Shown here in pieces: positions 25,646 through 36,333 of a DNA stretch of 64,000 nt. Position numbers and translations under genes: made by a program. Location of the stretch: positions 1 to 64,000 of the forward strand of contig JADCHQ010000027.1 of assembly GCA_020248405.1 (NCBI GenBank). Reading direction: 5' to 3'. The notes below the pieces were generated by a model that ran no database searches, was not told where the DNA came from, and worked only from the letters and a program-made list of their open reading frames with translations. The DNA is from Rhodocyclaceae bacterium (GTDB lineage: Bacteria; Pseudomonadota; Gammaproteobacteria; Burkholderiales; Ga0077523). The stretch's first letter is position 1. Each line of letters starts with the position of its first letter.

Positions 25646-27181
25646 TCACACCTGGGGATGGGCGCGCTCGAGCTTGGAATGAAGCTTGTTGAGGGCATTC
25701 AGGTAGGCCTTGGCCGAGGCCACCACGATGTCGGTATCCGCGCCCGCGCCGTTGACGATGCGGCCATCCTTCTTCAGCCGCACCGTCACCTCGCCCTGGG
25801 CGTCGGTGCCGCTGGTGATGCTGTTCACGGAGAACAGTTGCAGCTCGGCGCCACTGCCCACCATGGACTCGATGGCGCGGAAGGTGGCGTCCACGGGGCC
25901 GCTGCCGGGCGCCTCGGCCTTGCGCTCGGCCTCGCCTTCAGCCAGCACCACGCGTGCCGTGGGCGTCTCGCCGGTCTCGGAATGGACCATCATGGACAGC
26001 AGGCGGAAGTGCTCGCGCTCCTGGGTGACGGCCTCGTCCTGCACCAGCATCATCAGATCTTCGTCGAAGATCTCGGACTTCTTGTCGGCCAGGTCCTTGA
26101 AGCGGGTGAAGGCGGCGTTGAGCGCCTCCTCGGTCTCGAGCTCGATGCCCAGCTCCTTGAGCCGCTGGCGGAAGGCGTTGCGGCCCGAGAGCTTGCCCAG
26201 GACGAGCTTGTTGTTGCTCCAGCCCACGTCCTCGGCACGCATGATCTCGTAGGTTTCGCGGCTCTTGAGCACGCCGTCCTGGTGGATGCCCGACTCATGG
26301 GCGAAGGCGTTGGCGCCCACGATGGCCTTGTTGGGCTGCACCGGAAACCCGGTGATGCCGGAGACGAGCTTGGAGGCCGGCACGATCTGGGTGGCGTCGA
26401 TGCCCGTGTCGCAGGGAAAGAAGTCGCGCCGCGTGCGCACGGCCATGACGATCTCCTCGAGGGAGGCATTGCCGGCGCGTTCGCCAAGGCCGTTGACGGT
26501 GCACTCCACCTGGCGCGCGCCGTTCATGACCGCCGACAGCGAGTTGGCCACGGCAAGCCCTAGGTCGTTGTGGCAGTGCACCGACCAGACCACCTTGTCG
26601 GCGTTGGAGATGCGTTCGCGCAGCGTGCGGATGAGGGCCCCGAACTGCTCGGGCATGGTGTAGCCCACGGTGTCGGGAATGTTGATGGTGCCCGCGCCGG
26701 CGGCGATCACCTGCTCGAGTATGCGGCAGAGGAAATCGATCTCGGAGCGGCCTGCGTCCTCCGGGGAGAACTCCACGTCTTCGCTCAGGCCCCGGGCCAG
26801 CCGCACGGCCTTGACCGCGGCCTCGATCACCTGATCGGGCTGCATGCGCAGCTTGCGCTCCATGTGGATTGGCGAGGTGGCGATGAAGGTGTGGATGCGC
26901 CCCGCGGCCGCCTCGCGAAGCGCTTCTCCAGCGCGGCGGATGTCGTGCTCGTTGGCGCGCGCCAGGCCGCACACCCGCGAGTCGCGGATGGCGCAGGCGA
27001 CGGCGCGCACGGCTTCGAAATCGCCGTTGGATGCGGCCGGAAAACCGGCCTCGATCACGTCCACACGCAGCTTTTCCAGTTGCCGGGCGATGCGCAGCTT
27101 TTCCTCGCGCGTCATGGAGGCGCCGGGGCTTTGCTCGCCGTCGCGCAAGGTGGTGTCGAAGATGATGAGGCGGTCGGTCAT
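25646..27181 (-). CDS. leuA: 2-Isopropylmalate synthase
   Basis: A 511-residue enzyme of leucine synthesis: acetyl-CoA plus 2-oxoisovalerate to 2-isopropylmalate. The N-terminal HMGL-like TIM barrel starts with [12 protein letters not shown] (catalytic Arg and metal Asp) and has the metal-binding HCHNDLG near 205. The C-terminal regulatory domain (about 390-505) is the leucine feedback site and contains the [17 protein letters not shown] segment. ATG 27181 has a good AGGAG site seven bases upstream and starts at the conserved MTDRLIIFD. It lies after ilvBHC-psd-pssA but has its own promoter and a possible leader peptide. Confidence 0.95.
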   Translation of the reverse strand: MTDRLIIFDTTLRDGEQSPGASMTREEKLRIARQLEKLRVDVIEAGFPAASNGDFEAVRAVACAIRDSRVCGLARANEHDIRRAGEALREAAAGRIHTFIATSPIHMERKLRMQPDQVIEAAVKAVRLARGLSEDVEFSPEDAGRSEIDFLCRILEQVIAAGAGTINIPDTVGYTMPEQFGALIRTLRERISNADKVVWSVHCHNDLGLAVANSLSAVMNGARQVECTVNGLGERAGNASLEEIVMAVRTRRDFFPCDTGIDATQIVPASKLVSGITGFPVQPNKAIVGANAFAHESGIHQDGVLKSRETYEIMRAEDVGWSNNKLVLGKLSGRNAFRQRLKELGIELETEEALNAAFTRFKDLADKKSEIFDEDLMMLVQDEAVTQEREHFRLLSMMVHSETGETPTARVVLAEGEAERKAEAPGSGPVDATFRAIESMVGSGAELQLFSVNSITSGTDAQGEVTVRLKKDGRIVNGAGADTDIVVASAKAYLNALNKLHSKLERAHPQV

Positions 27182-27304
27182 GGTGCTCTCCTCAGGCTTG
27201 CCGCCGCAGGCAACCATGACGGGGCGCAGCGGCGATGGCCAATGGCATGGCGGGTTCCGGACCGAGGGATCCGGATCGGGGCACTGCTGGAAGGGGGGTG
27301 GGGT

Positions 27305-27403
27305 TCAGTGCGCGCGAACGCGCAGCAGCAGCCCGGCCGGCAGCAGGCGGCTGACGGCGGCAACAAGCCCGAGGCGGGCAAAGAGTGCGGCTGCGAGGCA
27401 CAT
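27305..27403 (-). CDS. Leucine-rich short ORF, candidate leader peptide of leuA
   Basis: A 32-codon frame (MCLAAALFARLGLVAAVSRL in its first part) with nine leucines, including LL and LLL close to its end. It ends 123 bases before the leuA start, a typical spacing for attenuation leaders, and two GC-rich hairpins can form in the gap. The ATG lies only a few bases after the -10 box of the promoter at 27410-27438, so it would be nearly leaderless. Leucine-rich frames can arise by chance in GC-rich DNA, so this is a candidate only. Confidence 0.35.
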   Translation of the reverse strand: MCLAAALFARLGLVAAVSRLLPAGLLLRVRAH

Positions 27404-27409
27404 GCACAG

Positions 27410-27438
27410 ACTATAAGGACTTCCCCCTGGACGGGCAA
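27410..27438 (-). promoter_or_regulatory. Sigma-70-type promoter of leuA
   Basis: On the minus strand: -35 TTGCCC (27433-27438), 17-base spacer, -10 TATAGT (27410-27415). It would give a 5' leader of about 220 bases before leuA. This means leuA need not depend on the ilv operon promoter. Confidence 0.6.
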
Positions 27439-27453
27439 GTGCGGCGGTGCGGC

Positions 27454-28233
27454 TCAGCCCGCTGGCGGCACGGGCGGCGGACGGCGCCGCAGGCGCGTCA
27501 CCGCCCACCACAGATAGCCCGACAGGCCATACGCCAGCGCCAGGACGAACAACAGCTCCGGCAGGTTTTCGGCAAAGGAGAACAGCCCCATCACGCCCAG
27601 CGCGATCAGCACCACCGCCCAGAAAGGCACGCTGCGCCGCATGTTGATGTCCTTGCCGCTGTAGAAGGGTACGTTGCTCACCATGGTGGCCGCAGCGAAC
27701 ACCGTCACCGCCACGGCGAACCACTTCACCTGGACGGGCATGATCTGGAAGGTGACCATGGCCCAGACAAACCCAGCCACCAGGGCAGCGGCGGCGGGAC
27801 TGGGCAAACCCTGGAAAAAGCGTTTGTCCACCACGGCGATATTGGTGTTGAAGCGCGCGAGCCGTAGCGCCGCGCAGGCGCAATAGGCAAAGGCCGCCGC
27901 CCAGCCCAGTCGGCCGAGGTCGCGCATGGCCCACTCGTACATCACCAGCGCGGGCGCGGCGCCGAAGGCCACCATGTCGGAGAGCGAGTCGAACTCGGCG
28001 CCGAAGGCGCTCTGGGTGCGGGTGAGCCGCGCCACACGGCCATCGAGGCCGTCGAACACCATGGCCACGAAGATGGCGGCGGCGGCGGCAGCGAAGCGGC
28101 CGTTCATGGCCTGCACGATGGCGTAGAAGCCCGCGAACAGCGCCGCGGTGGTAATGGCGTTGGGAAGCCAGAAAATGCCGGGACGGAAACGGCCCTTGGC
28201 GAGCCACTTGCCGCCCGGGCGCTGGGGCTTCAC
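27454..28233 (-). CDS. pssA: CDP-diacylglycerol-serine O-phosphatidyltransferase
   Basis: A 259-residue integral membrane enzyme (CDP-diacylglycerol + L-serine to phosphatidylserine + CMP). The CDP-alcohol phosphotransferase motif [11 protein letters not shown], then GAEFDSLSD, is at about residues 60-85, with the metal-binding aspartates. About seven hydrophobic segments follow the type II (Bacillus-like) layout. ATG 28233 overlaps the TGA of psd (ATGA), so synthesis of phosphatidylserine and its decarboxylation to phosphatidylethanolamine are co-translated. The C-terminal tail is Pro/Arg-rich. Confidence 0.93.
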   Translation of the reverse strand: MKPQRPGGKWLAKGRFRPGIFWLPNAITTAALFAGFYAIVQAMNGRFAAAAAAIFVAMVFDGLDGRVARLTRTQSAFGAEFDSLSDMVAFGAAPALVMYEWAMRDLGRLGWAAAFAYCACAALRLARFNTNIAVVDKRFFQGLPSPAAAALVAGFVWAMVTFQIMPVQVKWFAVAVTVFAAATMVSNVPFYSGKDINMRRSVPFWAVVLIALGVMGLFSFAENLPELLFVLALAYGLSGYLWWAVTRLRRRPPPVPPAG

Positions 28234-28886
28234 GGCTGCGCGGGGGACTGGGGCAGTTCGGCAAGCACCGAACTGGTGGCGTGAACCACGTCACCCACCA
28301 CCGCCCGAGGCCGCGCATCGGGTGGCAGGTAGAGATCCACGCGGGAGCCGAAGCGGATGAAACCGTAGCGCTGGCCGCGCGACAGACGGTCGCCGGTCTT
28401 CACGTAGCAAAGGATTCGCCGCGCGATGAGGCCGGCCACCTGCACGCAGGTGATCTGGGCACCGGAGGCGGTGACGATGAGCAGCGCGTTGCGCTCGTTC
28501 TGCTCGGAAGCCTTGTCCAGCGCCGCGTTGAGGAAGCTGCCGGGGTTGTACCAGGCGTAGCGCACCTCGCCGTCCACCGGACTGCGATTGGAATGCACGT
28601 TGAAGACGTTCATGAACACCGAGATCTTGAGCGCCTCGCGGTTCAGGTAGGGATCACGGGTCCGACCCACGGCAACGATGCGGCCATCGGCCGGCGAGAG
28701 CACGGCGCCCGCCTCGGCCGGAACCGGGCGCGGCGGGTCGCGGAAGAATTGCAGCACGAACAGCGCCGCCAACCAGAAGGGCAGCGACCACCACGCCGCC
28801 AGCGCCGTGACGATCACCGCGACCGCCACGGCCAGCGCCAGAAAGGGCCAGCCTTCGCGGGCGATGATGGGGTGGGGATAGCTCAT
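28230..28886 (-). CDS. psd: Phosphatidylserine decarboxylase proenzyme (short form)
   Basis: A 218-residue self-cleaving, pyruvoyl-dependent enzyme that makes phosphatidylethanolamine. An N-terminal membrane region of about 30 hydrophobic residues ([18 protein letters not shown]) is followed by the catalytic domain with [26 protein letters not shown] and the cleavage-site motif RFGSRVDLY near 186; the serine in FGS should become the pyruvoyl group. The short length is typical of the type A psd found next to pssA in the ilv cluster of betaproteobacteria. It overlaps pssA by four bases. Confidence 0.93.
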   Translation of the reverse strand: MSYPHPIIAREGWPFLALAVAVAVIVTALAAWWSLPFWLAALFVLQFFRDPPRPVPAEAGAVLSPADGRIVAVGRTRDPYLNREALKISVFMNVFNVHSNRSPVDGEVRYAWYNPGSFLNAALDKASEQNERNALLIVTASGAQITCVQVAGLIARRILCYVKTGDRLSRGQRYGFIRFGSRVDLYLPPDARPRAVVGDVVHATSSVLAELPQSPAQP

Positions 28887-28926
28887 GAATCGCGGGGAGC
28901 CGGCGCCGCCCGCCCCCTGGCCGCCA

Positions 28927-29970
<1,044 letters not shown>

Positions 29971-29993
29971 TCATGGCCCGGCGTGGCGGGCCG

Positions 29994-30485
29994 TCAGATG
30001 CGCAGGATGCGCTCGCCGCGCCCGATGCCCGAGGCACCGGTGCGCACGGTCTCGAGCACCACGCCTTCCTCGATCGCATCCAGGAAGGCATCGAGCTTCT
30101 GCCCGGTGCCGGTGAGCTCGATGGTGTAGCTCTTGTCGGTGACATCGAGGATGCGGCCGCGAAAGATATCGGCCATGCGCTTCATCTCCTCGCGGTCCTT
30201 GCCCGAGGCGCGCACCTTCACGAGCATGAGCTCGCGCTCGATGTGATCGCCCTCGGAGAGATCCACCACCTTGACCACGTCCACCAGCTTGTTGAGCTGC
30301 TTGGTGATCTGCTCGATCACGTCGTCCGAACCGGTGGTGACGATGGTCATGCGCGACAGCGTCGGGTCTTCGGTGGGGGCGACAGTGAGCGATTCGATGT
30401 TGTAGCCGCGTGCGGAGAACAGCCCGGCCACGCGCGACAGGGCGCCGGCCTCGTTTTCGAGCAACAGGGAGATGATGTGTCTCAT
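29994..30485 (-). CDS. ilvH: Acetolactate synthase small regulatory subunit
   Basis: A 163-residue regulatory subunit. The N-terminal ACT domain starts MRHIISLLLENEAGALSRV, followed by GLFSARGYNIESLTV, with the glycine and asparagine positions that bind valine in homologues. The C-terminal half (HIERELMLVKVRASGKD) completes the two-domain ilvH/ilvN fold. It stimulates the catalytic subunit and confers feedback inhibition. It starts 16 bases after ilvB. Confidence 0.95.
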   Translation of the reverse strand: MRHIISLLLENEAGALSRVAGLFSARGYNIESLTVAPTEDPTLSRMTIVTTGSDDVIEQITKQLNKLVDVVKVVDLSEGDHIERELMLVKVRASGKDREEMKRMADIFRGRILDVTDKSYTIELTGTGQKLDAFLDAIEEGVVLETVRTGASGIGRGERILRI

Positions 30486-30501
30486 GGCGTGGACGCGGGA
30501 C

Positions 30502-32199
30502 TCAGACGAGAATCATCTCCGACAGGCCCTTGCCGCCAGGCACCATCGGGAAGACGTTCTCGGTCTGGTCGGTGACGAAATCGAGGAACACGAGCTGGTC
30601 CTTGCGGGCGAAGGCTTCCTTCAGGGCGGACTCGATGTCTGCGGGCTTGTCGATGCGCATGCCCACGTGACCGTAGCTTTCGGCGAGCTTCACGAAATCG
30701 GGCAGCGCATCCATGTACGACTCGGCGTAGCGGTTGCCATGGAAGAACTCCTGCCACTGCCGCACCATGCCCATGTAGCGGTTATTAAGATTGACGATCT
30801 TGATGGGCATGCGGTACTGCTTGCAGGTGGACAGTTCCTGAATGCACATCTGGATGGAGGCCTCGCCGGTGACGCACACCACCGGAGCGCCCGGGTGGGC
30901 AAGCTGCACGCCCATGGCCGCAGGCAGGCCGAAACCCATGGTGCCCAGGCCGCCGGAGTTGATCCAGCGGCGCGGCTTGTCGAATTTGTAGAACTGCGCG
31001 GCCCACATCTGGTGCTGTCCCACATCCGAGGTGACGAAGGCATCGCCTGCGGTGACCTCGTAGAGCTTCTCGATCACCATCTGCGGCTTGATGATGGCGC
31101 TGCCGCGGTCGAACTTGAGGCAATCGCGCCCCTTCCACAGATCGATCTGCGTCCACCACGCCTTGACCGCCGCGGCGTCGGGGCCGTGCCCGCTGGCGGC
31201 CAGCTGGCGGTTCATTTCCGCCAGCACTTCCTTCACGTTGCCCACGATGGGCACGTCCACCTTGACGCGCTTGGAGATGGAGGACGGGTCCACATCCACG
31301 TGAATGATGCGGCGCTCTTCCTGATAAAAGTGCTTGGGGTTGCCGATGACCCGGTCGTCGAAGCGCGCCCCCACGGCGAGCAGCACGTCGCAATGCTGCA
31401 TGGCCATGTTGGCCTCGTAGGTGCCATGCATGCCCAGCATGCCGAGGAACTGCGGGTCGGTGGCGGGGAAACCGCCCAGGCCCATGAGGGTGTTGGTGCA
31501 GGGGAAGCCCAGTGCGCGCACCAGCTGCGCCAACTCCGCGGCCGCCTCGCCCAACACGATGCCTCCGCCGGTGTAGATCATGGGCCGCCGGGCCTCGAGC
31601 AGCAGAGCCATGGCTTTCTTGATCTGGCCCGCATGGCCCTTGACCACCGGGTTGTAGGAGCGTAGCTCCACCTTGTCGGGATAAGCGTACTCGCAGCGCG
31701 CAGTGGTCACGTCCTTGGGAATGTCCACCAGCACCGGCCCGGGCCGCCCGGTGGTGGCGATGTAGAAGGCCTTCTTGATGGTGGCGGCGAGATCGCGCAC
31801 GTCCTTCACCAGGAAGTTGTGCTTCACGCACGGGCGAGTGATGCCCACGGTATCCACTTCCTGGAAGGCGTCCTGGCCGATGGCGTGGGTGGGAACCTGC
31901 CCGGTCACCACCACCATGGGAATGGAATCGAGGTAAGCGGTTGCGATGCCGGTGACCGCGTTGGTTACCCCGGGGCCGGAGGTGACCAGGCACACGCCCG
32001 GCTTCTGGCAGGCGCGCGCGTAGCCGTCGGCGGCATGCACGGCGGCCTGCTCGTGCCGCACCAGGATGTGCTTGACACGATCCTGCTTGAACAGCTCATC
32101 GTAGATGTGCAGCACCGCGCCGCCGGGATAGCCGAAGATGAATTCGACACCTTCGTCCTGCAGGCAGCGAACGGTGATTTCGGCGCCGGTGATTTCCAT
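30502..32199 (-). CDS. ilvB: Acetolactate synthase large catalytic subunit
   Basis: A 565-residue ThDP- and FAD-dependent enzyme making acetolactate or acetohydroxybutyrate, the first shared step of branched-chain amino-acid synthesis. Features in order: EFIFGYPGGAV, the catalytic Glu in VRHEQAAVHAADGYARA near residue 47, the FAD region with the central domain, and the C-terminal ThDP motif from VTGEASIQMCIQELST to NNRYMGMV (GEAS in place of the more usual GDGS). ATG 32199 starts the conserved EITGAEI. The ribosome-binding site is weak. First gene of the ilvBHC-psd-pssA run. Confidence 0.95.
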   Translation of the reverse strand: MEITGAEITVRCLQDEGVEFIFGYPGGAVLHIYDELFKQDRVKHILVRHEQAAVHAADGYARACQKPGVCLVTSGPGVTNAVTGIATAYLDSIPMVVVTGQVPTHAIGQDAFQEVDTVGITRPCVKHNFLVKDVRDLAATIKKAFYIATTGRPGPVLVDIPKDVTTARCEYAYPDKVELRSYNPVVKGHAGQIKKAMALLLEARRPMIYTGGGIVLGEAAAELAQLVRALGFPCTNTLMGLGGFPATDPQFLGMLGMHGTYEANMAMQHCDVLLAVGARFDDRVIGNPKHFYQEERRIIHVDVDPSSISKRVKVDVPIVGNVKEVLAEMNRQLAASGHGPDAAAVKAWWTQIDLWKGRDCLKFDRGSAIIKPQMVIEKLYEVTAGDAFVTSDVGQHQMWAAQFYKFDKPRRWINSGGLGTMGFGLPAAMGVQLAHPGAPVVCVTGEASIQMCIQELSTCKQYRMPIKIVNLNNRYMGMVRQWQEFFHGNRYAESYMDALPDFVKLAESYGHVGMRIDKPADIESALKEAFARKDQLVFLDFVTDQTENVFPMVPGGKGLSEMILV

Positions 32200-32234
32200 G
32201 GAGGTTCTTCGAGGCGAGTCCGGTGATAACCGCG

Positions 32235-32260
32235 AAAAAAAGGCCGCGCGGCAGGCGCGG
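32235..32260 (-). terminator. Rho-independent terminator ahead of ilvB
   Basis: On the minus strand, arms CCGCGC (32255-32260) and GCGCGG (32244-32249) with a five-base loop are followed by CC and seven T (32235-32241). It lies 80 bases after the inositol-monophosphatase-family stop and 36 bases before ilvB. It ends the upstream transcript or acts as an attenuator for ilvB. No Ile/Val/Leu-rich leader frame was found. Confidence 0.75.
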
Positions 32261-32339
32261 TGAATCCGGGTGCAAGGCACGGACCGAATCGCGCCCCGCA
32301 CTGAAAAGCCGCTGACGATACCGGGCGCGGTGCCGGGGA

Positions 32340-33203
32340 TCAAGTGCGATGCTGCTTTCGCCCCTCGGGCAGGTGCGCGGCCACCCAGCCACGCCACTGC
32401 TCGAACAGCCCCTGGTCGAGGGCCGCCACCACGCCCCGCTGCCACAGCGGGGCAGCCCAGAAGTCGTCGCCATGCAAGCCCGCCATCGATCCCCCGGCCT
32501 CGGCCAGGATGAGGCTGCCGGCGGCATAGTCCCACAGCTTCTGCCCTCCGTGCAGGTACACATCCATGCGCCCGGCGGCCACGTAGCACCATTCCAGCGT
32601 TCCGGCCCCGAAGCTGCGCAGCGAACCGAAAGGAGGCCGATCCACGATGGCCGACGCGAGCGCCTTGGGCACGCGCTTGAGATCGGCGCCAGCCATGGCA
32701 TTGCGCAATTGCGGCACGAAACCCTTGATGGGCAGGGGCTCGCCGTCGAGAAAGGCACCGCCGCCGGCGGCGGCGTAGAAGGTTTCACCCGCCACCGGGT
32801 CGTGAACCACACCCAGCACCGGGCGGCCAAGGCGCATGAGGGCCACCGACACGGCAAAGTACGGCACGCCATTGACGAAGTTCGAGGTGCCATCGATGGG
32901 GTCGATGCACCACAGGCCCTGCTCGCCCTCCAGCCAGTGGCCGGCCTGTTCCTCGCGGCTCATCTCTTCGGCCACCACCGGCACCGGACAAAGCGCCTGC
33001 AGGCGCTCCACCAGCGCCGCCTGGGCCGCCAGGTCGGCGGCGGTGAAGAGGCTGCCATCGGACTTTCGCTGATGCGCCACCTTGAGGTAGCGCGGCATCA
33101 CCTCGGTGGCGGCCACCATCCGCACCACATCACAGAGCGCGGGAAGCAGCGCCGCATCGGGGCTGGACAAGGGCATGCGCAACTCCCTGGACGCCATGGT
33201 CAC
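32340..33203 (-). CDS. Inositol monophosphatase/histidinol-phosphatase family protein
   Basis: A 287-residue Mg2+-dependent phosphatase of the IMPase superfamily. Metal-binding motifs are the Glu of VVAEEMSREE near 80, DPIDGTSNFVNG near 101-112 and WDYAAGSLILAEAGG near 222. Substrates in this family include inositol 1-phosphate, histidinol phosphate and 3'-phosphoadenosine 5'-phosphate, and the sequence does not settle which. An ATG further inside (codon 10, MPLSS) is an alternative start. It is divergent from rsmE and followed by a strong terminator. Confidence 0.88.
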   Translation of the reverse strand: MTMASRELRMPLSSPDAALLPALCDVVRMVAATEVMPRYLKVAHQRKSDGSLFTAADLAAQAALVERLQALCPVPVVAEEMSREEQAGHWLEGEQGLWCIDPIDGTSNFVNGVPYFAVSVALMRLGRPVLGVVHDPVAGETFYAAAGGGAFLDGEPLPIKGFVPQLRNAMAGADLKRVPKALASAIVDRPPFGSLRSFGAGTLEWCYVAAGRMDVYLHGGQKLWDYAAGSLILAEAGGSMAGLHGDDFWAAPLWQRGVVAALDQGLFEQWRGWVAAHLPEGRKQHRT

Positions 33204-33265
33204 GATACCCCACGATTACTACAAGTACTCATAAACAAAGCGTTTTTGCATGGCACAATGCTAGC
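33204..33265. promoter_or_regulatory. AT-rich divergent promoter region
   Basis: This 62-base gap between divergent genes is clearly richer in A and T than its surroundings and must hold both start sites. A perfect 10-bp palindrome ATGCTAGCAT (33258-33267) overlaps the rsmE start codon. No -35/-10 pair is convincing. Confidence 0.4.
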
Positions 33266-34036
33266 ATGAAGAGATTCGGCGGTACCGAGCGGGAGCCCAA
33301 GTCCGGCGCCCGGTTTCACGTCCCCGGGCCGTTGAGCCCGGGCGCGGAAACGCTGCTGCCGCCGGACACCGCACACCACGCGATTCGCGTGCTGCGCCTC
33401 GCGGTGGACGACGCAGTAACGCTGTTCGACGGCGACGGCGGGGAGTATCTCGGCCGGGTCGTGGCCGTGGCGCGCGGCCAGGTGCGCGTGCTCGCCAGCA
33501 CCCATCGGGCGGTGGAGCGCGAGTCGCCCGTCCGGGTCACCCTGGTGCAAGGTATTTCCAGCAGCGAGCGCATGGATTACACGGTGCGCAAGTGCGTGGA
33601 GCTCGGTATCGCCCGCGTGGTGCCCGTATTCACCCGGCGCAGCGTCGTGAAGCTCGGGGCGGAGCGAGGCGCCCGGCGACGCCAGCATTGGCAGCAACTT
33701 TGCGTGGCGGCCTGCGAGCAGTGCGGGCGCAATCAAATCCCCCCGGTGGACGAACCCGTGGACTTCGACCACTGGCTCGGCGGCCTCGGTGCCGCTGGCG
33801 CCGACGAGCCAAGGCTCGCCCTGGCAGCCTCTGCGAATCTGGCGCTGAAGACGCTCGCCGCGCCCGCGGCAGCAATGCTGCTGGTGGGGCCCGAGGGCGG
33901 CCTGGATCAGACCGAACTGGCCATGGCGCGCTCGCGTGGATTCCAGGACGTGCGGCTGGGGCCGCGCATCCTTCGCACCGAAACCGCCGCCGTGGCGGCG
34001 CTCGCCGCGATCCAGACCCTCTGGGGCGATTTCTGA
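33266..34036 (+). CDS. rsmE: 16S rRNA m3U1498 methyltransferase
   Basis: A 256-residue SPOUT-class methyltransferase that methylates U1498 of 16S rRNA using S-adenosylmethionine. An N-terminal PUA-like domain (about 15-75, with HHAIRVLRL) is followed by the knotted SPOUT domain with [18 protein letters not shown], the SAM-binding [13 protein letters not shown] near 211 and [12 protein letters not shown] near 231. Length is as usual. First gene of a plus-strand run that continues to sixA. Confidence 0.93.
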   Translation: MKRFGGTEREPKSGARFHVPGPLSPGAETLLPPDTAHHAIRVLRLAVDDAVTLFDGDGGEYLGRVVAVARGQVRVLASTHRAVERESPVRVTLVQGISSSERMDYTVRKCVELGIARVVPVFTRRSVVKLGAERGARRRQHWQQLCVAACEQCGRNQIPPVDEPVDFDHWLGGLGAAGADEPRLALAASANLALKTLAAPAAAMLLVGPEGGLDQTELAMARSRGFQDVRLGPRILRTETAAVAALAAIQTLWGDF

Positions 34037-34097
34037 GCGGTATCCTCTACACTTCTCAGCCGAAGAACTTCCTCGAACCCCTATCCGGACCAACGCC

Positions 34098-34865
34098 ATG
34101 GAGATCTCTAACCGCACCTTCATCGTCACCGGGGGCAGTTCCGGCCTGGGCGCCGCCACTGTCGAAACCCTCGTGGCCAGCGGTGGCAACGCCGTGATCG
34201 CCGACGTCAATGCCGTTCTCGGGGAAGCGCTGGCCGCGCAACTCGGGCATCGCGCCACTTTCGTGGAATGCGATGTCAGTTCCGAGGAACACGGTCGCCG
34301 CGCCGTTCAGGCGGCACTGACGCGCTTTGGCGGCCTGCACGGCCTGGTGAATTGCGCCGGGGTGGGTGTGCCCATGAAGGTGCTGGGTAAGGATGGGCCA
34401 CACCCGCTGGACAAGTTCGTGCGTGTGCTCAACATCAACCTGGTGGGCAGCTTCAACATGCTGCGACTGGCCGCGGAGGCCATGGCCCGGGGTGAACCCG
34501 GACCGGAAGGCGAACGCGGCGTAATCGTGAACACCGCCTCCGTGGCGGCGTTCGATGGCCAGGTGGGCCAGCCTGCCTATGCCGCTTCCAAGGCGGGTGT
34601 GGTGGGCATGACGCTGCCGGTGGCGCGCGAGCTCGCGCGCTTTGGCATTCGCGTGGTCACCATTGCGCCGGGGCTGTTCGAGACGCCCATGATGGCCGGA
34701 TTGCCCGAAGAGGCACAGAAGTCGCTCGGCGCCCAAGTCCCCTTTCCGCCCCGGCTGGGCAAGCCACCGGAATTCGCCGCGCTGGTGAAGCACATCGTCG
34801 AGAACACCATGCTCAACGGCGAGACCATCCGCCTGGACGGCGCCATCCGGATGGCGCCGCGCTAG
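34098..34865 (+). CDS. SDR-family dehydrogenase, 3-hydroxyacyl-CoA dehydrogenase type 2-like
   Basis: A 255-residue short-chain dehydrogenase/reductase. The cofactor motif TGGSSGLG is at about residues 11-18, with an Asp after strand 2 (VIADVN) that favours NAD+. The active site is YAASKAG near 161, with Ser in [10 protein letters not shown]. The stretch [20 protein letters not shown] and [12 protein letters not shown] are typical of the HSD17B10-like 3-hydroxyacyl-CoA dehydrogenase group, so a role in fatty-acid or branched-chain oxidation is likely. ATG 34098 fits the fold start. It lies 61 bases after rsmE and 15 bases before argA. Confidence 0.85.
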   Translation: MEISNRTFIVTGGSSGLGAATVETLVASGGNAVIADVNAVLGEALAAQLGHRATFVECDVSSEEHGRRAVQAALTRFGGLHGLVNCAGVGVPMKVLGKDGPHPLDKFVRVLNINLVGSFNMLRLAAEAMARGEPGPEGERGVIVNTASVAAFDGQVGQPAYAASKAGVVGMTLPVARELARFGIRVVTIAPGLFETPMMAGLPEEAQKSLGAQVPFPPRLGKPPEFAALVKHIVENTMLNGETIRLDGAIRMAPR

Positions 34866-34880
34866 CGGCACCGGCAGGCT

Positions 34881-36224
34881 GTGGATTCTCCGCTCTTGCC
34901 GCAGGCCGCGGACGGCGACGTGCCGTTCGTGCACTGGTTTCGGGCCGCGGCGCCCTACATCCACGCGTTTCGCGGACGCACCTTCGTGGTGGCCTTCGGC
35001 GGCGAAGTGGTGGCCGACGGCCGCTTCGTGTCGCTCACCCACGACCTGAACCTGCTGGCTTCGCTGGGTGTGCGGCTGGTGCTGGTGCACGGCGCGCGTC
35101 CTCAGATAGAAGCGCGCCTCAAGGCCCGCGGCGCGCGCATCCAGTACGTGCGCGACATGCGCGTCACCGATGAGCCCGCCCTGGCCGACGTGAAGGAAGC
35201 CAGTGGCCGGCTGCGCATGGAGATCGAGGCGCTGCTGTCCATGGGCCTGCCCAACTCGCCCATGGCCAACGCCACCATCCGCGTCTCGGGGGGCAACTTC
35301 GTGGTGGCCCAGCCGGTGGGGGTGGTGGACGGCGTGGACATGCTATATACAGGCGAAGTGCGCAAGGTCAACGCCGAGGCGATCCGCAACCGCCTGGACG
35401 ACGGCGAACTGGTGCTGCTGTCCTCGCTGGGGTTTTCACCCACCGGCGAAATTTTCAACCTCACTCTCGAGGACACGGCCTGCCACGTGGCCCACGCGCT
35501 GGCGGCCGACAAGCTGGTGTTCCTCATGGACGAGCCCGGCGTGGTCGACGGCGAGGGAGACCTGGTGCGCGAGCTCACGGTGAGCGACGCGGAGCGGGTG
35601 ATGGCGGGGCGCCGGCCGCCGCGAGGCGACGCCGGCCTGTACCTGCCCTTCGCGGCGCGCGCCTGCCACGGTGGCGTCAAGCGTGCCCACCTCATCAGCC
35701 GGCACCAGGACGGCGCGCTGCTGCTGGAACTGTTCACCCACGAGGGGGTGGGCACCATGGTCACCCAGGACCCGCTGCAGACCGTGCGCACCGCCACCGT
35801 GGACGACGTGGGGGGCGTGATCGGCCTGATCGAGCCGCTGGAGGTGGACGGCACGCTGGTGAAGCGCCCGCGCGAACTGCTCGAGCGCGAGATCGGCCGC
35901 TTCACCGTGCTCGAGCACGATGGACGCATCGTGGGCTGCGCGGCGCTGTATCACTTCCCGGACGATCGCGCCGGCGAGCTGGCATGCCTGGCGGTACACC
36001 CCACCTACCGCGGCACCGGTGCGGGCGAGCGCCTGCTGCGGGCCATCGAAGCGCGCGCCCGCCGCGCCCGGCTGGAACGGCTGTTCGTGCTCACCACCCG
36101 CACCGCCCACTGGTTCGTGGAAAACGGCTTCACCGAGATCGACATCGACAGCCTGCCGTCGCAGCGACGCGAACTCTACAACCTGCAACGCCGCTCAAAG
36201 GTGCTGGGCAAGGCGCTGCGTTAG
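34881..36224 (+). CDS. argA: N-acetylglutamate synthase (amino-acid acetyltransferase)
   Basis: A 447-residue enzyme that makes N-acetylglutamate from acetyl-CoA and glutamate, the first step of arginine synthesis. The N-terminal amino-acid-kinase domain (about 25-290; VVAFGGEVV, LVLVHGARPQIEARL) is the regulatory part, and the C-terminal GNAT domain has LACLAVHPTYRGTGAGERLL near 370-390. Length matches E. coli ArgA (443). The start appears to be GTG 34881, 15 bases after the SDR stop, with CCGGCAGG before it. Feedback by arginine is expected from the family. Confidence 0.93.
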   Translation: MDSPLLPQAADGDVPFVHWFRAAAPYIHAFRGRTFVVAFGGEVVADGRFVSLTHDLNLLASLGVRLVLVHGARPQIEARLKARGARIQYVRDMRVTDEPALADVKEASGRLRMEIEALLSMGLPNSPMANATIRVSGGNFVVAQPVGVVDGVDMLYTGEVRKVNAEAIRNRLDDGELVLLSSLGFSPTGEIFNLTLEDTACHVAHALAADKLVFLMDEPGVVDGEGDLVRELTVSDAERVMAGRRPPRGDAGLYLPFAARACHGGVKRAHLISRHQDGALLLELFTHEGVGTMVTQDPLQTVRTATVDDVGGVIGLIEPLEVDGTLVKRPRELLEREIGRFTVLEHDGRIVGCAALYHFPDDRAGELACLAVHPTYRGTGAGERLLRAIEARARRARLERLFVLTTRTAHWFVENGFTEIDIDSLPSQRRELYNLQRRSKVLGKALR

Positions 36225-36333
36225 CGTCGCGCGGCGCCCAGGCGGGCGCTCCCCGCGCAAGGTGGCAACGCGCGCGCCGCTTCGTGGATAATCTTCGGCC
36301 CTTACACGGCTGGGCCGCCGCCCGGGAGCCGCC

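Noticed and set aside
32200..32339. Leader peptide with Ile/Val/Leu codons before ilvB
   Set aside because: All three minus-strand frames were read and none has a start followed by a cluster of branched-chain codons before the hairpin.
33251..33266. Sigma-54-like element TGGCAC...GCA before rsmE
   Set aside because: The -12 part overlaps the start codon, so it cannot drive rsmE, and it has a mismatch in the -12 box.
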